Shown piece after piece: positions 11,267 through 20,196 of a DNA stretch of 64,000 bases; the stretch's first letter is position 1; each line of letters begins with the position of its first letter. Source of the stretch: Nocardia spumae (GTDB lineage Bacteria; Actinomycetota; Actinomycetes; Mycobacteriales; Mycobacteriaceae); assembly GCF_020733635.1 (NCBI RefSeq), contig NZ_JAJFZL010000001.1:4588001-4652000 (forward strand), in the 5' to 3' direction. The position numbers and the translations under genes are program-made. The notes under the pieces were generated by a model. That model saw only the letters and a program-made list of their open reading frames with translations. It was not told the origin of the DNA and did not search any database.

Positions 11267-13033
11267 CTACCGATTCCGCAGGAAACGTCCGGCCGCCTCG
11301 ACCGCCGGGGCCGAGCTGCCGGCGTCCCCGACGAAGACCGCCAGCGCCAGATCGCCGTCGATGCCGACGAACCAGCCGTGCGCGTGGGTGTCGTCGATGT
11401 ATTCGGCCGTGCCCGTCTTGCCGAGCATGCCCGGAATGTCGGCGAGGCTGGTCGCCGTGCCGTTCGTAATCGTCTCGCGCATCATGGATTTCACCTGATC
11501 GAGCACCGGCGCGGGCACGGGCTGCGGCGTCCGATCCGCCTTGCCGGGCGATCCCGCGACGATGGTGGGCGCCGGCACGGAACCGTGGGCCACGGTCGCG
11601 GCGACCAACGCCATGCCGAACGGCGACGCCGTCACCCGGCCCTGGCCGATGCCCTCCTCGACCCGCAGCGCGGAAGTGTCTGCGGTGGGCACACTTCCGG
11701 TCACCGTGGTCATGCCGGGGCCGGTGAAATCCACACCGAGGCCGAGCTGTGCGGCCGCACGGGTCAGACCGTCGGGTGGCAGGTTCACCGCGAGCCGTCC
11801 CATGGTGGTGTTGCAGGACCGCGCGAAAGCGGTGTGCAAGGGAACGGTCCCGAGGTCGAAGTTGTTGTCGTTGGGGATCTGCCGGCCCTCGATGTTCTCG
11901 GTGCCGGGGCAGGCGACCATGGTGTCGGCGGCGACCTGCCCGGCCTGCAACGCGGCCGACACGGTGACCGTCTTGAAGGTCGAACCCGGTGGATACAGGC
12001 CGGTCAGCGCGATCGGCCCCTGCGCGTCGGCGGGCGCGTTCTGCCCCACGGCGAGAACGTCACCCGTTGACGGTCGAAGCACCACCATCGCGGCGGGAGT
12101 CGGGATCGGCGCGAGCGCGGCCTCGGCACGGCGCAGCATTGCGGTGTCGAGAGTGGTCGTGATGTCGCCGACGGGTTTCGGATCCTGTCCGCCCACCGTA
12201 TGGGCGCCGTCGGTGCCCTGCGCGCGCACGGCCCAGCCTGCCGCGGCGTCGGTGCTGTGCTGCCACAGGTCGCTCACCCCGGACAGGGCCGGGGAGGTCA
12301 GTGCCTTGTCGACGGTGAGCAGCCGGGTCTGCGGTGCCAGTGTGACGTTCGGCAACGCGGCGAGCCGGTCCTGCACGGGGGCGAGATCACCGGTCCGCAA
12401 CGCGATCGCCGTGACGGGCTTGCCCTGGGCCCTGTCCATGTCCTGGCGCAGGCTCGCCGCGGTGATGCTCGGATCGATCGGTCCCAGTACGGCCGCAACG
12501 GCATTCGGGTCGGCCCCGGGCGCCAGCTGGACCAGGGTAACGACCTGCTGGGTCATCAATTCCGCGCCGTCGCGGTCGAGCACCCGCGCGGCCGGTTGCG
12601 GGCCCACGGTGTCGTAGGACAGCGGCCCGGTCTCGAGGCCGGGCGCCACGGTGGCCGGATTCCACCGGATCTTCCAGTTGTCGCCGGATTCGTCGGCGGT
12701 ACCGGTGGTGGCGTAGGTCCACTGATGTCCGGCCGTGCCGAAGGTCCAGGTGGTGGCGAGGCCGAACGTCGCGTGGTGGTCGGACCGGTCCACCGACCGC
12801 ACGTCGACCCGCACCTTCTTGCCGAGGCTGTCGAAGAGCGCGCCCAGGATGGTCGTGGCCTGCGCCGGATCGCTGGTCACGGCGGCCGCGGCGGCCGGAT
12901 CGCCGTGGCTCAACGCATCGGCGAAGGTGTGCACGCTGCGGTCGAGCCGGTCGGAGGAACTGTCTCCGGCACAGGCGGCGGCAGCGAGAATCGGGGCGGC
13001 GAGCAGGGCGAACAACTTCGATCCGGTGCGCAC
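11267..13033 (-). CDS. Penicillin-binding protein, class B, with MecA-N-like domain
   Basis: Peptidoglycan transpeptidase of 588 residues, similar in layout to the Rv2864c type. Order: signal peptide with Cys21 (weak lipobox, ILAAAAC); NTF2-like MecA-N domain (about 30-150, ending WKIRWNPATVAPGL); dimerisation domain; transpeptidase domain with Ser351 in STFK, SCN about 70 residues later, and KTGTAEY near the C-terminus. All three active-site motifs are intact. GTG at 13033 follows TAGTGT by 7 bases without a ribosome binding site, so the transcript is probably leaderless. The kinase gene lies directly downstream on the same strand. Confidence 0.9.
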   Translation of the reverse strand: MRTGSKLFALLAAPILAAAACAGDSSSDRLDRSVHTFADALSHGDPAAAAAVTSDPAQATTILGALFDSLGKKVRVDVRSVDRSDHHATFGLATTWTFGTAGHQWTYATTGTADESGDNWKIRWNPATVAPGLETGPLSYDTVGPQPAARVLDRDGAELMTQQVVTLVQLAPGADPNAVAAVLGPIDPSITAASLRQDMDRAQGKPVTAIALRTGDLAPVQDRLAALPNVTLAPQTRLLTVDKALTSPALSGVSDLWQHSTDAAAGWAVRAQGTDGAHTVGGQDPKPVGDITTTLDTAMLRRAEAALAPIPTPAAMVVLRPSTGDVLAVGQNAPADAQGPIALTGLYPPGSTFKTVTVSAALQAGQVAADTMVACPGTENIEGRQIPNDNNFDLGTVPLHTAFARSCNTTMGRLAVNLPPDGLTRAAAQLGLGVDFTGPGMTTVTGSVPTADTSALRVEEGIGQGRVTASPFGMALVAATVAHGSVPAPTIVAGSPGKADRTPQPVPAPVLDQVKSMMRETITNGTATSLADIPGMLGKTGTAEYIDDTHAHGWFVGIDGDLALAVFVGDAGSSAPAVEAAGRFLRNR

Positions 13034-13040
13034 GCGGCCG

Positions 13041-13046
13041 ACACTA
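13041..13046 (-). promoter_or_regulatory. Leaderless -10 element of the penicillin-binding protein gene
   Basis: TAGTGT on the minus strand, 7 bases before the GTG. Confidence 0.5.
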
Positions 13047-13090
13047 CCGCCGCGCTCCGCCGCGGTGCGGTAAACGGCGCGGGCCGCCGG

Positions 13091-13957
13091 TCAGCGGCGC
13101 AGCCAGTCCCCCGCCGCCAGTTTCGCCGCGTCCACGTCGCCGAGTTCGATATCGAATTCGGCCGCCAGGATCTTCGGCAGATCGGCCGGCGGCAGATCAC
13201 GGCTGTGCGAGGTGCCGTCCGGATACTCGGTGATCCAGGTCGTGTTGTCGACGACGTCGTGCCGGTCCGGCCGGAACCGCTGCACATACGGCCGGGTCAC
13301 GAACGGCGAGCGCGCAGACGTGGAGACGAAGTGATTGCCGACCGCGTAGTCGATGCGGTACTGCGGATTCATGGTGAAGCTGTAGCGGTCGATCCAGCCG
13401 TCGCGAGCGAAGTGGTGCAGGACCCACAACTCCGAGTCCAGGTCGCCGCGCGTGCGTTCCAGCCGGAATCGCCAATCGCCGGCGCGCACCTCCCCCGCGT
13501 CGGGATTCAGTGCGAGCGGGGCCAGTGGTCCGGAACCGAAACCGACGTCGCACAGCCACACCCGCTCGTCGTCGGCGGTGGTCACGCGCAGCAGCGCGTG
13601 CGTCGCCGGGCGAATCTCACCGCGCGCGCCCATACTCACCCGTCCGTGTAATCCGGTGACGCCGAAGCCGATCCGTTCCAGTGCGGCGGCGAACAGGCCC
13701 ACGTTCTCGTAGCAGTAGCCGCCGCGGCGGGATCGGACGATCTTGTCCTGCAACGACGGAAGGTCCAGTAGCACCGGGCGTTTCAGCACCGGTTCGATGT
13801 TCTCGAACGGGATGGTGGTGGTGTGCGCGTACTGCAGCGCGCGCAGGGTGTCGAGGGTCGGCGCCGGCTCGCCGGTGAAGCCGATGCGGGCGAGATACGC
13901 CGGCAGATCCAGTGCCGCACCGTCCCAGTTCGCGACCGGGGCCGGATTTTCCGTCAT
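13091..13957 (-). CDS. nat: Arylamine N-acetyltransferase
   Basis: Transfers acetyl (or propionyl) from CoA to arylamines and hydrazines. 288 residues from ATG 13957, chosen because AGGAG lies 6-7 bases upstream; an upstream in-frame start at 14011 has no such site. The catalytic triad is complete: Cys82 in RRGGYCYEN, His120 in RPATHALLR and Asp137 in WLCDVGFGSG. The motif IPFENIEPVL is also typical. In M. tuberculosis nat acts in cell-wall lipid and cholesterol catabolism; here it stands alone, downstream in orientation of nothing related, and 58 bases before the penicillin-binding protein start. Confidence 0.93.
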   Translation of the reverse strand: MTENPAPVANWDGAALDLPAYLARIGFTGEPAPTLDTLRALQYAHTTTIPFENIEPVLKRPVLLDLPSLQDKIVRSRRGGYCYENVGLFAAALERIGFGVTGLHGRVSMGARGEIRPATHALLRVTTADDERVWLCDVGFGSGPLAPLALNPDAGEVRAGDWRFRLERTRGDLDSELWVLHHFARDGWIDRYSFTMNPQYRIDYAVGNHFVSTSARSPFVTRPYVQRFRPDRHDVVDNTTWITEYPDGTSHSRDLPPADLPKILAAEFDIELGDVDAAKLAAGDWLRR

Positions 13958-14224
13958 GACTTCTCCTGTGTGGTCTCGGTAACCGTCGTACGCCCCCTGA
14001 TCAACGACCACGTGTCTCCCATCCTTCCCACCACTGCCACCGCCCGCCGTTCACAACTCGGCGATCACCCCGTGGGCATACCGATCCCGTCCCGCGCCGG
14101 CACGCTGCGCAGGGATTCGAACTGGGAGCGCGACGATGCCGTGCCGTTCGCGGAACCGGACGACGCTGTGGACCGGGCGGCGCATTTCGTCGGTCAGCGC
14201 ATCCGGAAAGGGGACCGAGCAGGC

Positions 14225-14230
14225 TAGGAT
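14225..14230 (+). promoter_or_regulatory. Leaderless -10 element (14237 gene)
   Basis: TAGGAT, 6 bases before the ATG at 14237. Confidence 0.5.
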
Positions 14231-14236
14231 TCGACC

Positions 14237-15409
14237 ATGCGTTCGATCACGGTCGCTCAGCGACGCGCACGGCTGGCTCGGCGGCATCGGCTCGCTGTCG
14301 GATCCCGAGGTGCCGATCCCGCCGATATCGCCGATTCGATGGTCGCCCTGCACGCCACCGATCCCGCGACGGTGTATCTGGCGGTCTGCGCCCGCACTCG
14401 CGGCCTGTCTCCCGCGGACGTGGAGCGCGCCCTCTACGACGATCGGTCGCTGCTGCGGCTGCTGGCGATGCGCCGGACCATGTTCGTCGCGCCGGTCGAG
14501 CTGGTCCCTGTCCTGCAGGCCGCGGTAGCCGACGCGCTCGCGGTCAAGCAGCGCCGGACCTACGGGAAGTATCTGGCCCAGGCCGTCGAGGGCGATATCG
14601 ACGCCTGGCTGGCCGAGGTGGCCGACGAGACCCATCGGGAACTGCTGGCCCGAGGCAGCGCGACGGGCGCGCAGCTGTCGGCCGCCGTGCCCCGGCTGCG
14701 CACCCAGGTCGACACCGCACCCGGCAAGCCGTATTCGAAACCGACCAACATCACCACCTGGGTGCTGGTCATCCTCGGGTGCGACGGGCTCATCGTGCGC
14801 GGCCGCCCCAACGGCGGATGGACCAGCAGCCAGTACACCTGGGCGCCCCGGGAGGCGTGGCTACCCGCCGATGCCGCGCCGATCGCACTCGACGCGGCGC
14901 GCGCCGAACTGGCCCGCCGCTGGCTGCGCACCTTCGGTCCGGCTCCCGTCGACGATCTGACCTGGTGGACCGGGTGGACGAAAACGAATGCGCGCAAGAC
15001 ACTGTCGAGTCTCGACCTCACGGAAGTCGACCTCGACGGCAGGCCCGGAGTGATCCTGTCCGACGATACCGATCCCGAACCCGAGTCCGAACCGTGGGCG
15101 GCGCTGCTGCCTGCTCTGGACCCGACTCCGATGGGCTGGCAGTCGCGCGACTGGTTCCTGGGCCCGCACGCCCCGGTTCTGTTCGACACCAACGGCAATA
15201 TCGGTCCGAGTATCTGGGTCGACGGCCGCATCGTCGGCGGCTGGGCACAGCGCGCCGACGGTGAGATCGCGTGGCGGCTACTCGAAGACGTCGGCGCCGA
15301 CGCCAAGGCACTGATCGATGCCGAGGTCGAACGGACCGCCGCCTGGTTCGGCGACGTCCGCGCGATTCCCCGCTTCCGCACTCCGCTGGAGCGCGAACTC
15401 ACCAGCTGA
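14237..15409 (+). CDS. Winged-helix DNA-binding domain protein (HTH_42/AlkX-like)
   Basis: A 390-residue member of the HTH_42 superfamily, which contains the AlkZ/YcaQ DNA glycosylases. The layout fits: N-terminal helices with DIADSMVALHATDPATVYLAVCARTRG, the wHTH segment YDDRSLLRLLAMRRTMFVAP, a central domain with GCDGLIVRG and TWWTGW, and a C-terminal barrel with GNIGPSIWVDGRIVGGWAQR. Active AlkZ-type enzymes carry a Gln-x-Gln/Asp motif at the position that reads His-Ala-Thr here, so interstrand-crosslink glycosylase activity is doubtful. ATG at 14237 is probably leaderless. It faces nadC tail to tail, with a hairpin between them. Confidence 0.75.
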   Translation: MRSITVAQRRARLARRHRLAVGSRGADPADIADSMVALHATDPATVYLAVCARTRGLSPADVERALYDDRSLLRLLAMRRTMFVAPVELVPVLQAAVADALAVKQRRTYGKYLAQAVEGDIDAWLAEVADETHRELLARGSATGAQLSAAVPRLRTQVDTAPGKPYSKPTNITTWVLVILGCDGLIVRGRPNGGWTSSQYTWAPREAWLPADAAPIALDAARAELARRWLRTFGPAPVDDLTWWTGWTKTNARKTLSSLDLTEVDLDGRPGVILSDDTDPEPESEPWAALLPALDPTPMGWQSRDWFLGPHAPVLFDTNGNIGPSIWVDGRIVGGWAQRADGEIAWRLLEDVGADAKALIDAEVERTAAWFGDVRAIPRFRTPLERELTS

Positions 15410-15410
15410 C

Positions 15411-15440
15411 CCGGCCCGGTCACTCACCACGACCGGCCGG
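15411..15440. terminator. Hairpin between convergent genes 14237 and nadC
   Basis: CCGGC-C-CGGTC pairs with GACCG-GCCGG (10 bp with one bulged C, loop 9). It lies just after the + strand stop and 25 bases past the nadC stop; it could serve both. Confidence 0.45.
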
Positions 15441-15465
15441 TCCGGGCAGCGGGCGCCGCGCTGTC

Positions 15466-16329
15466 CTACATATCCAGGCCCAGATCCAGTACTCGCACCG
15501 AATGGGTCAGCGCGCCGACCGCGAGATAGTCGACGCCGGTGCGCGCGTAATCGGCGGCGGACTCGAGCGAGAGCCCGCCGGAGGATTCGAGTTTCGTGCG
15601 CGGCGAGCGGCTGTTGCGGCGCTGCACCGCGGACTGGGTTGCCCACAGCGGGAAGTTGTCCAGCAGCACCAGTTCCACGTCCTCGGCCAGCACGGCGTCG
15701 AGTTGATCGAGGCTGTCGACCTCGACCTCGCACTCGATCTCCGGATTCGATTCCCGGACCGCGCGCAGTGCCGCGACCACCGAACCGGCGGCGACCACGT
15801 GGTTGTCCTTGATCAGCGCGGCATCACCGAGTCCCATCCGGTGATTGACGCCGCCGCCCACCCGCACCGAATACTTCTGCAGGGCACGCAGTCCCGGCAG
15901 GGTTTTGCGGCTGTCACGGATCCGGCAGTCCGTGCCCTCGACCGCGTCGACCCAGGCGGCGGTGGCGGTGGCGATACCGGACATATGCGTGACGAGGTTG
16001 AGCATGGTGCGTTCGGCGGTCAACAGTTGCCGGGTCGGCGCGACGACGGTGAGTACCGCGTCACCGGGTGTGACCCGGGCGCCGTCGACGACACGATCGG
16101 TCACCTCGTAGTTTCCGGCGCCGATCACCTCGTCGAACACCAGCAGTCCCACGTCGATGCCCGCGACCGTGCCCGGCTGCCGCGACACCATCGCCGCCTT
16201 GACGGTCGCGTCGGCGGGAACCGTTGCGGCCGAGGTGACGTCGGGGCCGTACCGCAGATCCTCGTCGAGGGCGGTGCGGATCAGGGTGAGCAGTTCCGTA
16301 CGGTCGAGTTCGGGGGCCAATGCCATCAT
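15466..16329 (-). CDS. nadC: Quinolinate phosphoribosyltransferase
   Basis: Makes nicotinate mononucleotide from quinolinate and PRPP. 287 residues. Motifs: EDLRYGPDVTS, ERTMLNLVTHMSGIAT, RDSRKTLPGLRALQKYSVRVGGGVNHRMGL with the substrate-binding Arg/Lys residues, LIKDNH and CEVEVDSLDQ. Two ATG codons occur at 16329 and 16326; AGGAG lies 3 and 6 bases upstream, so the second may be the real one. Last gene of nadA-nadB-nadC, 41 bases after nadB. Confidence 0.96.
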   Translation of the reverse strand: MMALAPELDRTELLTLIRTALDEDLRYGPDVTSAATVPADATVKAAMVSRQPGTVAGIDVGLLVFDEVIGAGNYEVTDRVVDGARVTPGDAVLTVVAPTRQLLTAERTMLNLVTHMSGIATATAAWVDAVEGTDCRIRDSRKTLPGLRALQKYSVRVGGGVNHRMGLGDAALIKDNHVVAAGSVVAALRAVRESNPEIECEVEVDSLDQLDAVLAEDVELVLLDNFPLWATQSAVQRRNSRSPRTKLESSGGLSLESAADYARTGVDYLAVGALTHSVRVLDLGLDM

Positions 16330-16370
16330 CTACTCCTGGGGCTGTCGGGTGCTGCGAGGTCGTGGCGCGT

Positions 16371-18107
16371 TCATCGCGCGCTCACCACCGGCAGCGGGTT
16401 CGCGTCGGCGATCGGCTCGCTCACCACCTGGGGGCGGCCGTCGGCGCCGAGCCGGATCGCGACACTGCGTCGCAACTCCGCGCGGGGGTCGGGACAATCG
16501 GATCGGGTGTGGCAGCCACGGCTCTCCGCGCGGGCGGTCGCGGCCACCAGCAGGGCGCGCGCGGTCATGGTGAGCGCGGCGTCCTCCACCGCGCGCAGCA
16601 TGCCCGCGGGCCGCTCGCCGAAGCTCGAGACATCGTGCGCCGCCGTGATGTCCGCGGAATCCGGGGCACCGCTGTCCGCCGCGGGACCGTCTACGAGCGC
16701 TGCGCCGGTGTGCCGCACGGCGTCGCCGGTGCCGGACGCGGCCGCACGAGGCTCGCCGTCGCTCATCAGATGCAGGACGCGCAGCATGGCACCTCGCAGC
16801 CCGTCACCGTCGCGCACCACCGAGGCGTGTGCGGACATCAACTGCTGCAGCGCGGTTCGGTCGACCCTGGTCAGCCGCGCCGCCGGCACCTCGGTGACCC
16901 GGGCGCCGGTGCCGAGCCGTTCGGCGGCCGCGGCGCCCGCGCGTTCCCCGACCACGAGACCTTCCAGCAAACTGTTGGAAGCCAGCCGGTTGCCGCCGTG
17001 CAGGCCGGTCCGCGCCACCTCACCGGCGGCGTACAGCCCGGGGACCGCCGTGCGACCGGAGGTATCGGTCACGATGCCACCGCATTGGAAGTGCGCGGCC
17101 GGAGCGACCGGGATCAGATCGGTGCGCGGATCCAGGCCGACCGCGCGGCACGAGGTGGTGATCGTCGGAAACCGCTGGGGGAAACCGTCGATCGAGCGCG
17201 CGTCGAGATAGACGTGATCGGTGCCGAGTTCGCCCATCCGGGCCGCGATGGCCTTGGACACGATGTCTCGCGGTGCGAGATCACCGCGGGGATCGACACC
17301 GGCGGTCACCGAATCACCCGCGGTGTCGACGAGGACGGCGCCCTCACCGCGCACCGCCTCGCTGATCAGCGGCCGCCGCCCCAGCCCACCGGCGCTGAAC
17401 AGCACCGTGGGGTGGAACTGCACGAACTCCAGGTCCGCGACCAGGGCCCCGGCCCGCAAGGCCAGCGCGATCCCGTCGGCGGTGGCGCCGGGCGGATTGG
17501 TGCTGCAGGCGTAGAGCTGTCCGAGCCCGCCGGTGGCCAGCAGGACCGCGGGTGTGTGGACGATGCCGAAGCCCTTGTCCGACACCACGATCACGCCCTC
17601 GACCCCGTCGGGCCCGGTGACGATATCGAGGGCCGCGGTCCCGAACAGGACCGGAAGTCCGGCGGCGTTCAACGCGCGCTGCACCTCGGCGCCGGTGGCA
17701 TCGCCGCCGGCGTGGATGATACGGCGGGTGCTGTGCCCACCCTCGCGGGTGCGCGAGACCCGGCCGTCGCGGCCCAGATCGAAGACCGCGCCCAGATCGG
17801 TCAGCGCCGCCACCGCATCCGCACCACCGGCCACGATCGAGCGCACCGCATCCGGATCACACAGTCCCGCACCGGCATTGATCGTGTCGTCGACATGCGA
17901 GTCGACCGTATCCCCCTCCGGTGCGACCACCGCGATCCCGCCCTGCGCGTATTGAGTGGACGTATCGGTCGGGCCACCCTTGCTCAGGGTCAGGACCCGC
18001 AACCCCCGCAGTGAGGCGGTGCGGGCCGCGGTCAATCCCGCGACTCCACCACCGATCACCACCAGATCAGCGTCGGCTTCCCAGCCGATCGAAGGCGTCG
18101 ACATCAT
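16371..18107 (-). CDS. nadB: L-aspartate oxidase
   Basis: FAD enzyme that oxidises aspartate to iminoaspartate, the substrate of NadA. 578 residues from ATG 18107 (a second ATG follows at 18104; AGAGG is 8 bases upstream). The FAD dinucleotide motif is DLVVIGGGVAGLTAARTA; THSQYAQGG-type loop reads STQYAQGGIAVV; HSTRRIIHAGGDATG, EFVQFHPTVL and the substrate loop GRTAVPGLYAAGEVARTGLHGGNRLASNSLLEGLV are intact. The start was moved inward because the upstream 65 codons overlap the nadA tail and look non-coding. Confidence 0.95.
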   Translation of the reverse strand: MMSTPSIGWEADADLVVIGGGVAGLTAARTASLRGLRVLTLSKGGPTDTSTQYAQGGIAVVAPEGDTVDSHVDDTINAGAGLCDPDAVRSIVAGGADAVAALTDLGAVFDLGRDGRVSRTREGGHSTRRIIHAGGDATGAEVQRALNAAGLPVLFGTAALDIVTGPDGVEGVIVVSDKGFGIVHTPAVLLATGGLGQLYACSTNPPGATADGIALALRAGALVADLEFVQFHPTVLFSAGGLGRRPLISEAVRGEGAVLVDTAGDSVTAGVDPRGDLAPRDIVSKAIAARMGELGTDHVYLDARSIDGFPQRFPTITTSCRAVGLDPRTDLIPVAPAAHFQCGGIVTDTSGRTAVPGLYAAGEVARTGLHGGNRLASNSLLEGLVVGERAGAAAAERLGTGARVTEVPAARLTRVDRTALQQLMSAHASVVRDGDGLRGAMLRVLHLMSDGEPRAAASGTGDAVRHTGAALVDGPAADSGAPDSADITAAHDVSSFGERPAGMLRAVEDAALTMTARALLVAATARAESRGCHTRSDCPDPRAELRRSVAIRLGADGRPQVVSEPIADANPLPVVSAR

Positions 18108-18148
18108 CGTTCGAACCTCTCCGCCTCGTTCTGAGGCGAGTTCCGGTG

Positions 18149-19189
18149 CTATTCGCCGCCGCCGGGATTGCCGATGGCGATCATCCGCTGCACCGAATGA
18201 CGTGCCAGCGCCGCGGTTTCCGGATCGACATGCACCTCGTCGAGGTTCTCGGTCAGGCAGCGCAGCAGAGCCGCCGGGGTGATCATCTTCATGTACTTGC
18301 ACGCGGCGCGGTCGTTGACGGCCTGGAAGTCGATACCGGGCGCGGCCTTGCGCAACTGGTGCAGCATGCCGACTTCGGTGGCGACGAGTACCTGAGTGGA
18401 TTTCGCGGCCTTGGCGGCGTCGATCATGCCGCCGGTGGACAGGATGTGCACCCGATCGGCCGGGAACGCGCCCTCACCCGCGAGGTACAGCGCCGAGGTC
18501 GCACAACCGCATTCGGGGTGGACGAACAGCTCGGCATCGGGATGGGTGCGGGCCTGCTCGGTCAGCTCGTCACCGTTGATGCCGGCGTGCACATGGCATT
18601 CACCGGCCCAGATGTGCATGTTCTCCCGCCCGGTGACCCGCTTGACGTGGGCGCCGAGGAACTGGTCGGGCAGGAACAGCACCTCGCGGTCGGGATCGAT
18701 CGAGGCGACCACGTCGACGGCGTTGGACGACGTGCAGCAGATGTCGGTGAGCGCCTTCACCGCGGCGGTGGTGTTCACATAGGACACCACGACGGCACCG
18801 GGGTGCTCGGCCTTCCACGCGCTCAGTTCGCCGGCGGTGATGGAGTCGGCGAGTGAGCAGCCCGCCCGCTGGTCCGGAATCAGCACGGTCTTGTCCGGGC
18901 TGAGGATCTTGGCGGTCTCGGCCATGAAGTGCACACCGCAGAACACGATGGTGTCCTCGGGCGCTTCGGCCGCGATCCGCGACAGGGCCAGCGAGTCACC
19001 CACGTGATCGGCGACGTCCTGGATCTCGGGTAGCTCGTAGTTGTGCGCCAGGATCGTGGCATTGCGCTCGCGGGCGAGCCGCTTGATCTCGTGCGCCCAC
19101 TCGGGCGTGGGATCGACGCCGCCGAATCCGGCCGGGCCGTCGATGACCTGCGCTGCGAATGCCGTCGTCGTCGGACTCGTTGACGCCAT
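18149..19189 (-). CDS. nadA: Quinolinate synthase
   Basis: [4Fe-4S] enzyme that condenses iminoaspartate with dihydroxyacetone phosphate. 346 residues. The three cluster Cys candidates lie in [18 protein letters not shown] and DRAACKYM; other conserved segments are [16 protein letters not shown] and [18 protein letters not shown] 19189 has AAGGAG 7 bases upstream. First gene of the nadABC unit; the gap to the divergent nrtR holds a 23-bp palindrome that probably controls both directions. Confidence 0.97.
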   Translation of the reverse strand: MASTSPTTTAFAAQVIDGPAGFGGVDPTPEWAHEIKRLARERNATILAHNYELPEIQDVADHVGDSLALSRIAAEAPEDTIVFCGVHFMAETAKILSPDKTVLIPDQRAGCSLADSITAGELSAWKAEHPGAVVVSYVNTTAAVKALTDICCTSSNAVDVVASIDPDREVLFLPDQFLGAHVKRVTGRENMHIWAGECHVHAGINGDELTEQARTHPDAELFVHPECGCATSALYLAGEGAFPADRVHILSTGGMIDAAKAAKSTQVLVATEVGMLHQLRKAAPGIDFQAVNDRAACKYMKMITPAALLRCLTENLDEVHVDPETAALARHSVQRMIAIGNPGGGE

Positions 19190-19261
19190 GGCATGGCTCC
19201 TTCCTCATGCGCCCGGCATCCGCGCCGGACACATCACCCCGGGCCGATTCGCTTCAACCCG

Positions 19262-19284
19262 GTTTTCGACTTACAATCGAAAAC
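19262..19284. promoter_or_regulatory. NrtR-type operator overlapping the nrtR -10
   Basis: GTTTTCGA-N7-TCGAAAAC, a perfect palindrome with 8-bp arms. The centre contains TACAAT (19272-19277), which lies 7 bases before the nrtR GTG at 19285, so bound regulator would cover the promoter. It is about 75 bases upstream of nadA. That NrtR binds it is inferred from position. Confidence 0.75.
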
Positions 19285-20067
19285 GTGGCCCATAGTAGCA
19301 CCATTCACGAATCGCTCACCGCGGTGTTCCAGGTTCGTCGCTTCTTGGACACTGTTACCGCAGGTCCGGGCGGCGGCGACGGGAACAGGGTGGTGATCAG
19401 CGAACCGATCGACCCGCAGGCGCCGCGCGCGAACGCCGGCTCCCGCACCGAGCTCGGGGTCCTGTTGTGGCAGCGCGCGATGGAGCCGCAGACCGGGACG
19501 TGGTCACTACCGGGCGGGCGATTGCGCGACGACGAGGATCTCGACACCTCGGCCCGCCGTCAGCTCGCGGAGAAGGTCGATGTGCGCGAACTGTGGCATA
19601 TCGAGCAGCTGTCGGTGTTCAGTGATCCGCGCCGGGTGCCGGGCGTGCGCCGCATCGCCTCGGCCTACCTGGGGCTGGTGCCGCTGACCGCGGATCCGCA
19701 ACTGCCCGCCGACACCCGCTGGCATCCGGTCTCGGCCCTACCCAACATGTCCTTCGACCACGGCACCGTCGTCCATCACGCCCGTACCCGGCTGGCCGCG
19801 AAGCTGTCCTACACCAATATCGCCTTCGCGCTGGCGCCCTCGACCTTCACCATGTCCACGCTGCGAGAGATCTATTGCACCGCACTGGGTTACGACGTGG
19901 ACACCACGAATCTGCAACGAGTGTTGAGCCGCCGCAAGGTGATCACGCCGACCGGGGAGACCGCCGCGCCGGGCAAATCGGGTGGGCGGCCCGCGGCGGT
20001 CTATCGGTTCACCGACGACGAGATCCGGGTGACCGACGAGTTCGCGGCGCTGCGGCCCCCGGGGTGA
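19285..20067 (+). CDS. nrtR: Nudix-related NAD biosynthesis regulator
   Basis: Transcriptional regulator with an N-terminal Nudix-like domain and a C-terminal winged helix, 260 residues. The Nudix box is degenerate (SLPGGRLRDDEDLDTSARRQLAEKVDV lacks the full REUXEE pattern), as expected for a ligand sensor without hydrolase activity. The winged helix includes FTMSTLREIYCTALGYDVDTTNLQRVLSRRKVI and GRPAAVYRFT. GTG at 19285 abuts a palindrome and follows TACAAT by 7 bases, pointing to a leaderless, self-regulated transcript. Divergent from nadABC, as in mycobacteria, so control of de novo NAD synthesis is the likely role. Confidence 0.88.
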   Translation: MAHSSTIHESLTAVFQVRRFLDTVTAGPGGGDGNRVVISEPIDPQAPRANAGSRTELGVLLWQRAMEPQTGTWSLPGGRLRDDEDLDTSARRQLAEKVDVRELWHIEQLSVFSDPRRVPGVRRIASAYLGLVPLTADPQLPADTRWHPVSALPNMSFDHGTVVHHARTRLAAKLSYTNIAFALAPSTFTMSTLREIYCTALGYDVDTTNLQRVLSRRKVITPTGETAAPGKSGGRPAAVYRFTDDEIRVTDEFAALRPPG

Positions 20068-20183
20068 GCGGCGTGCACGGCGTTCGAGGAGGCGTGGTGG
20101 GTGCGCGATGACCTCCCCGCTGCGTGAGCGGGCCGCGCGTGGCCGGTACCCGGGACGGGCGGACGCCTGTGGTCCGCGCACGG

Positions 20184-20189
20184 TAGCGT
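20184..20189 (+). promoter_or_regulatory. Leaderless -10 element of the DedA gene
   Basis: TAGCGT, 7 bases before the ATG at 20197. Confidence 0.5.
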
Positions 20190-20196
20190 CGGCGGA

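Noticed and set aside
15271..18014. Long + strand frames across nadC and nadB
   Set aside because: Shadows of nadC and nadB, which carry complete catalytic motifs on the other strand.
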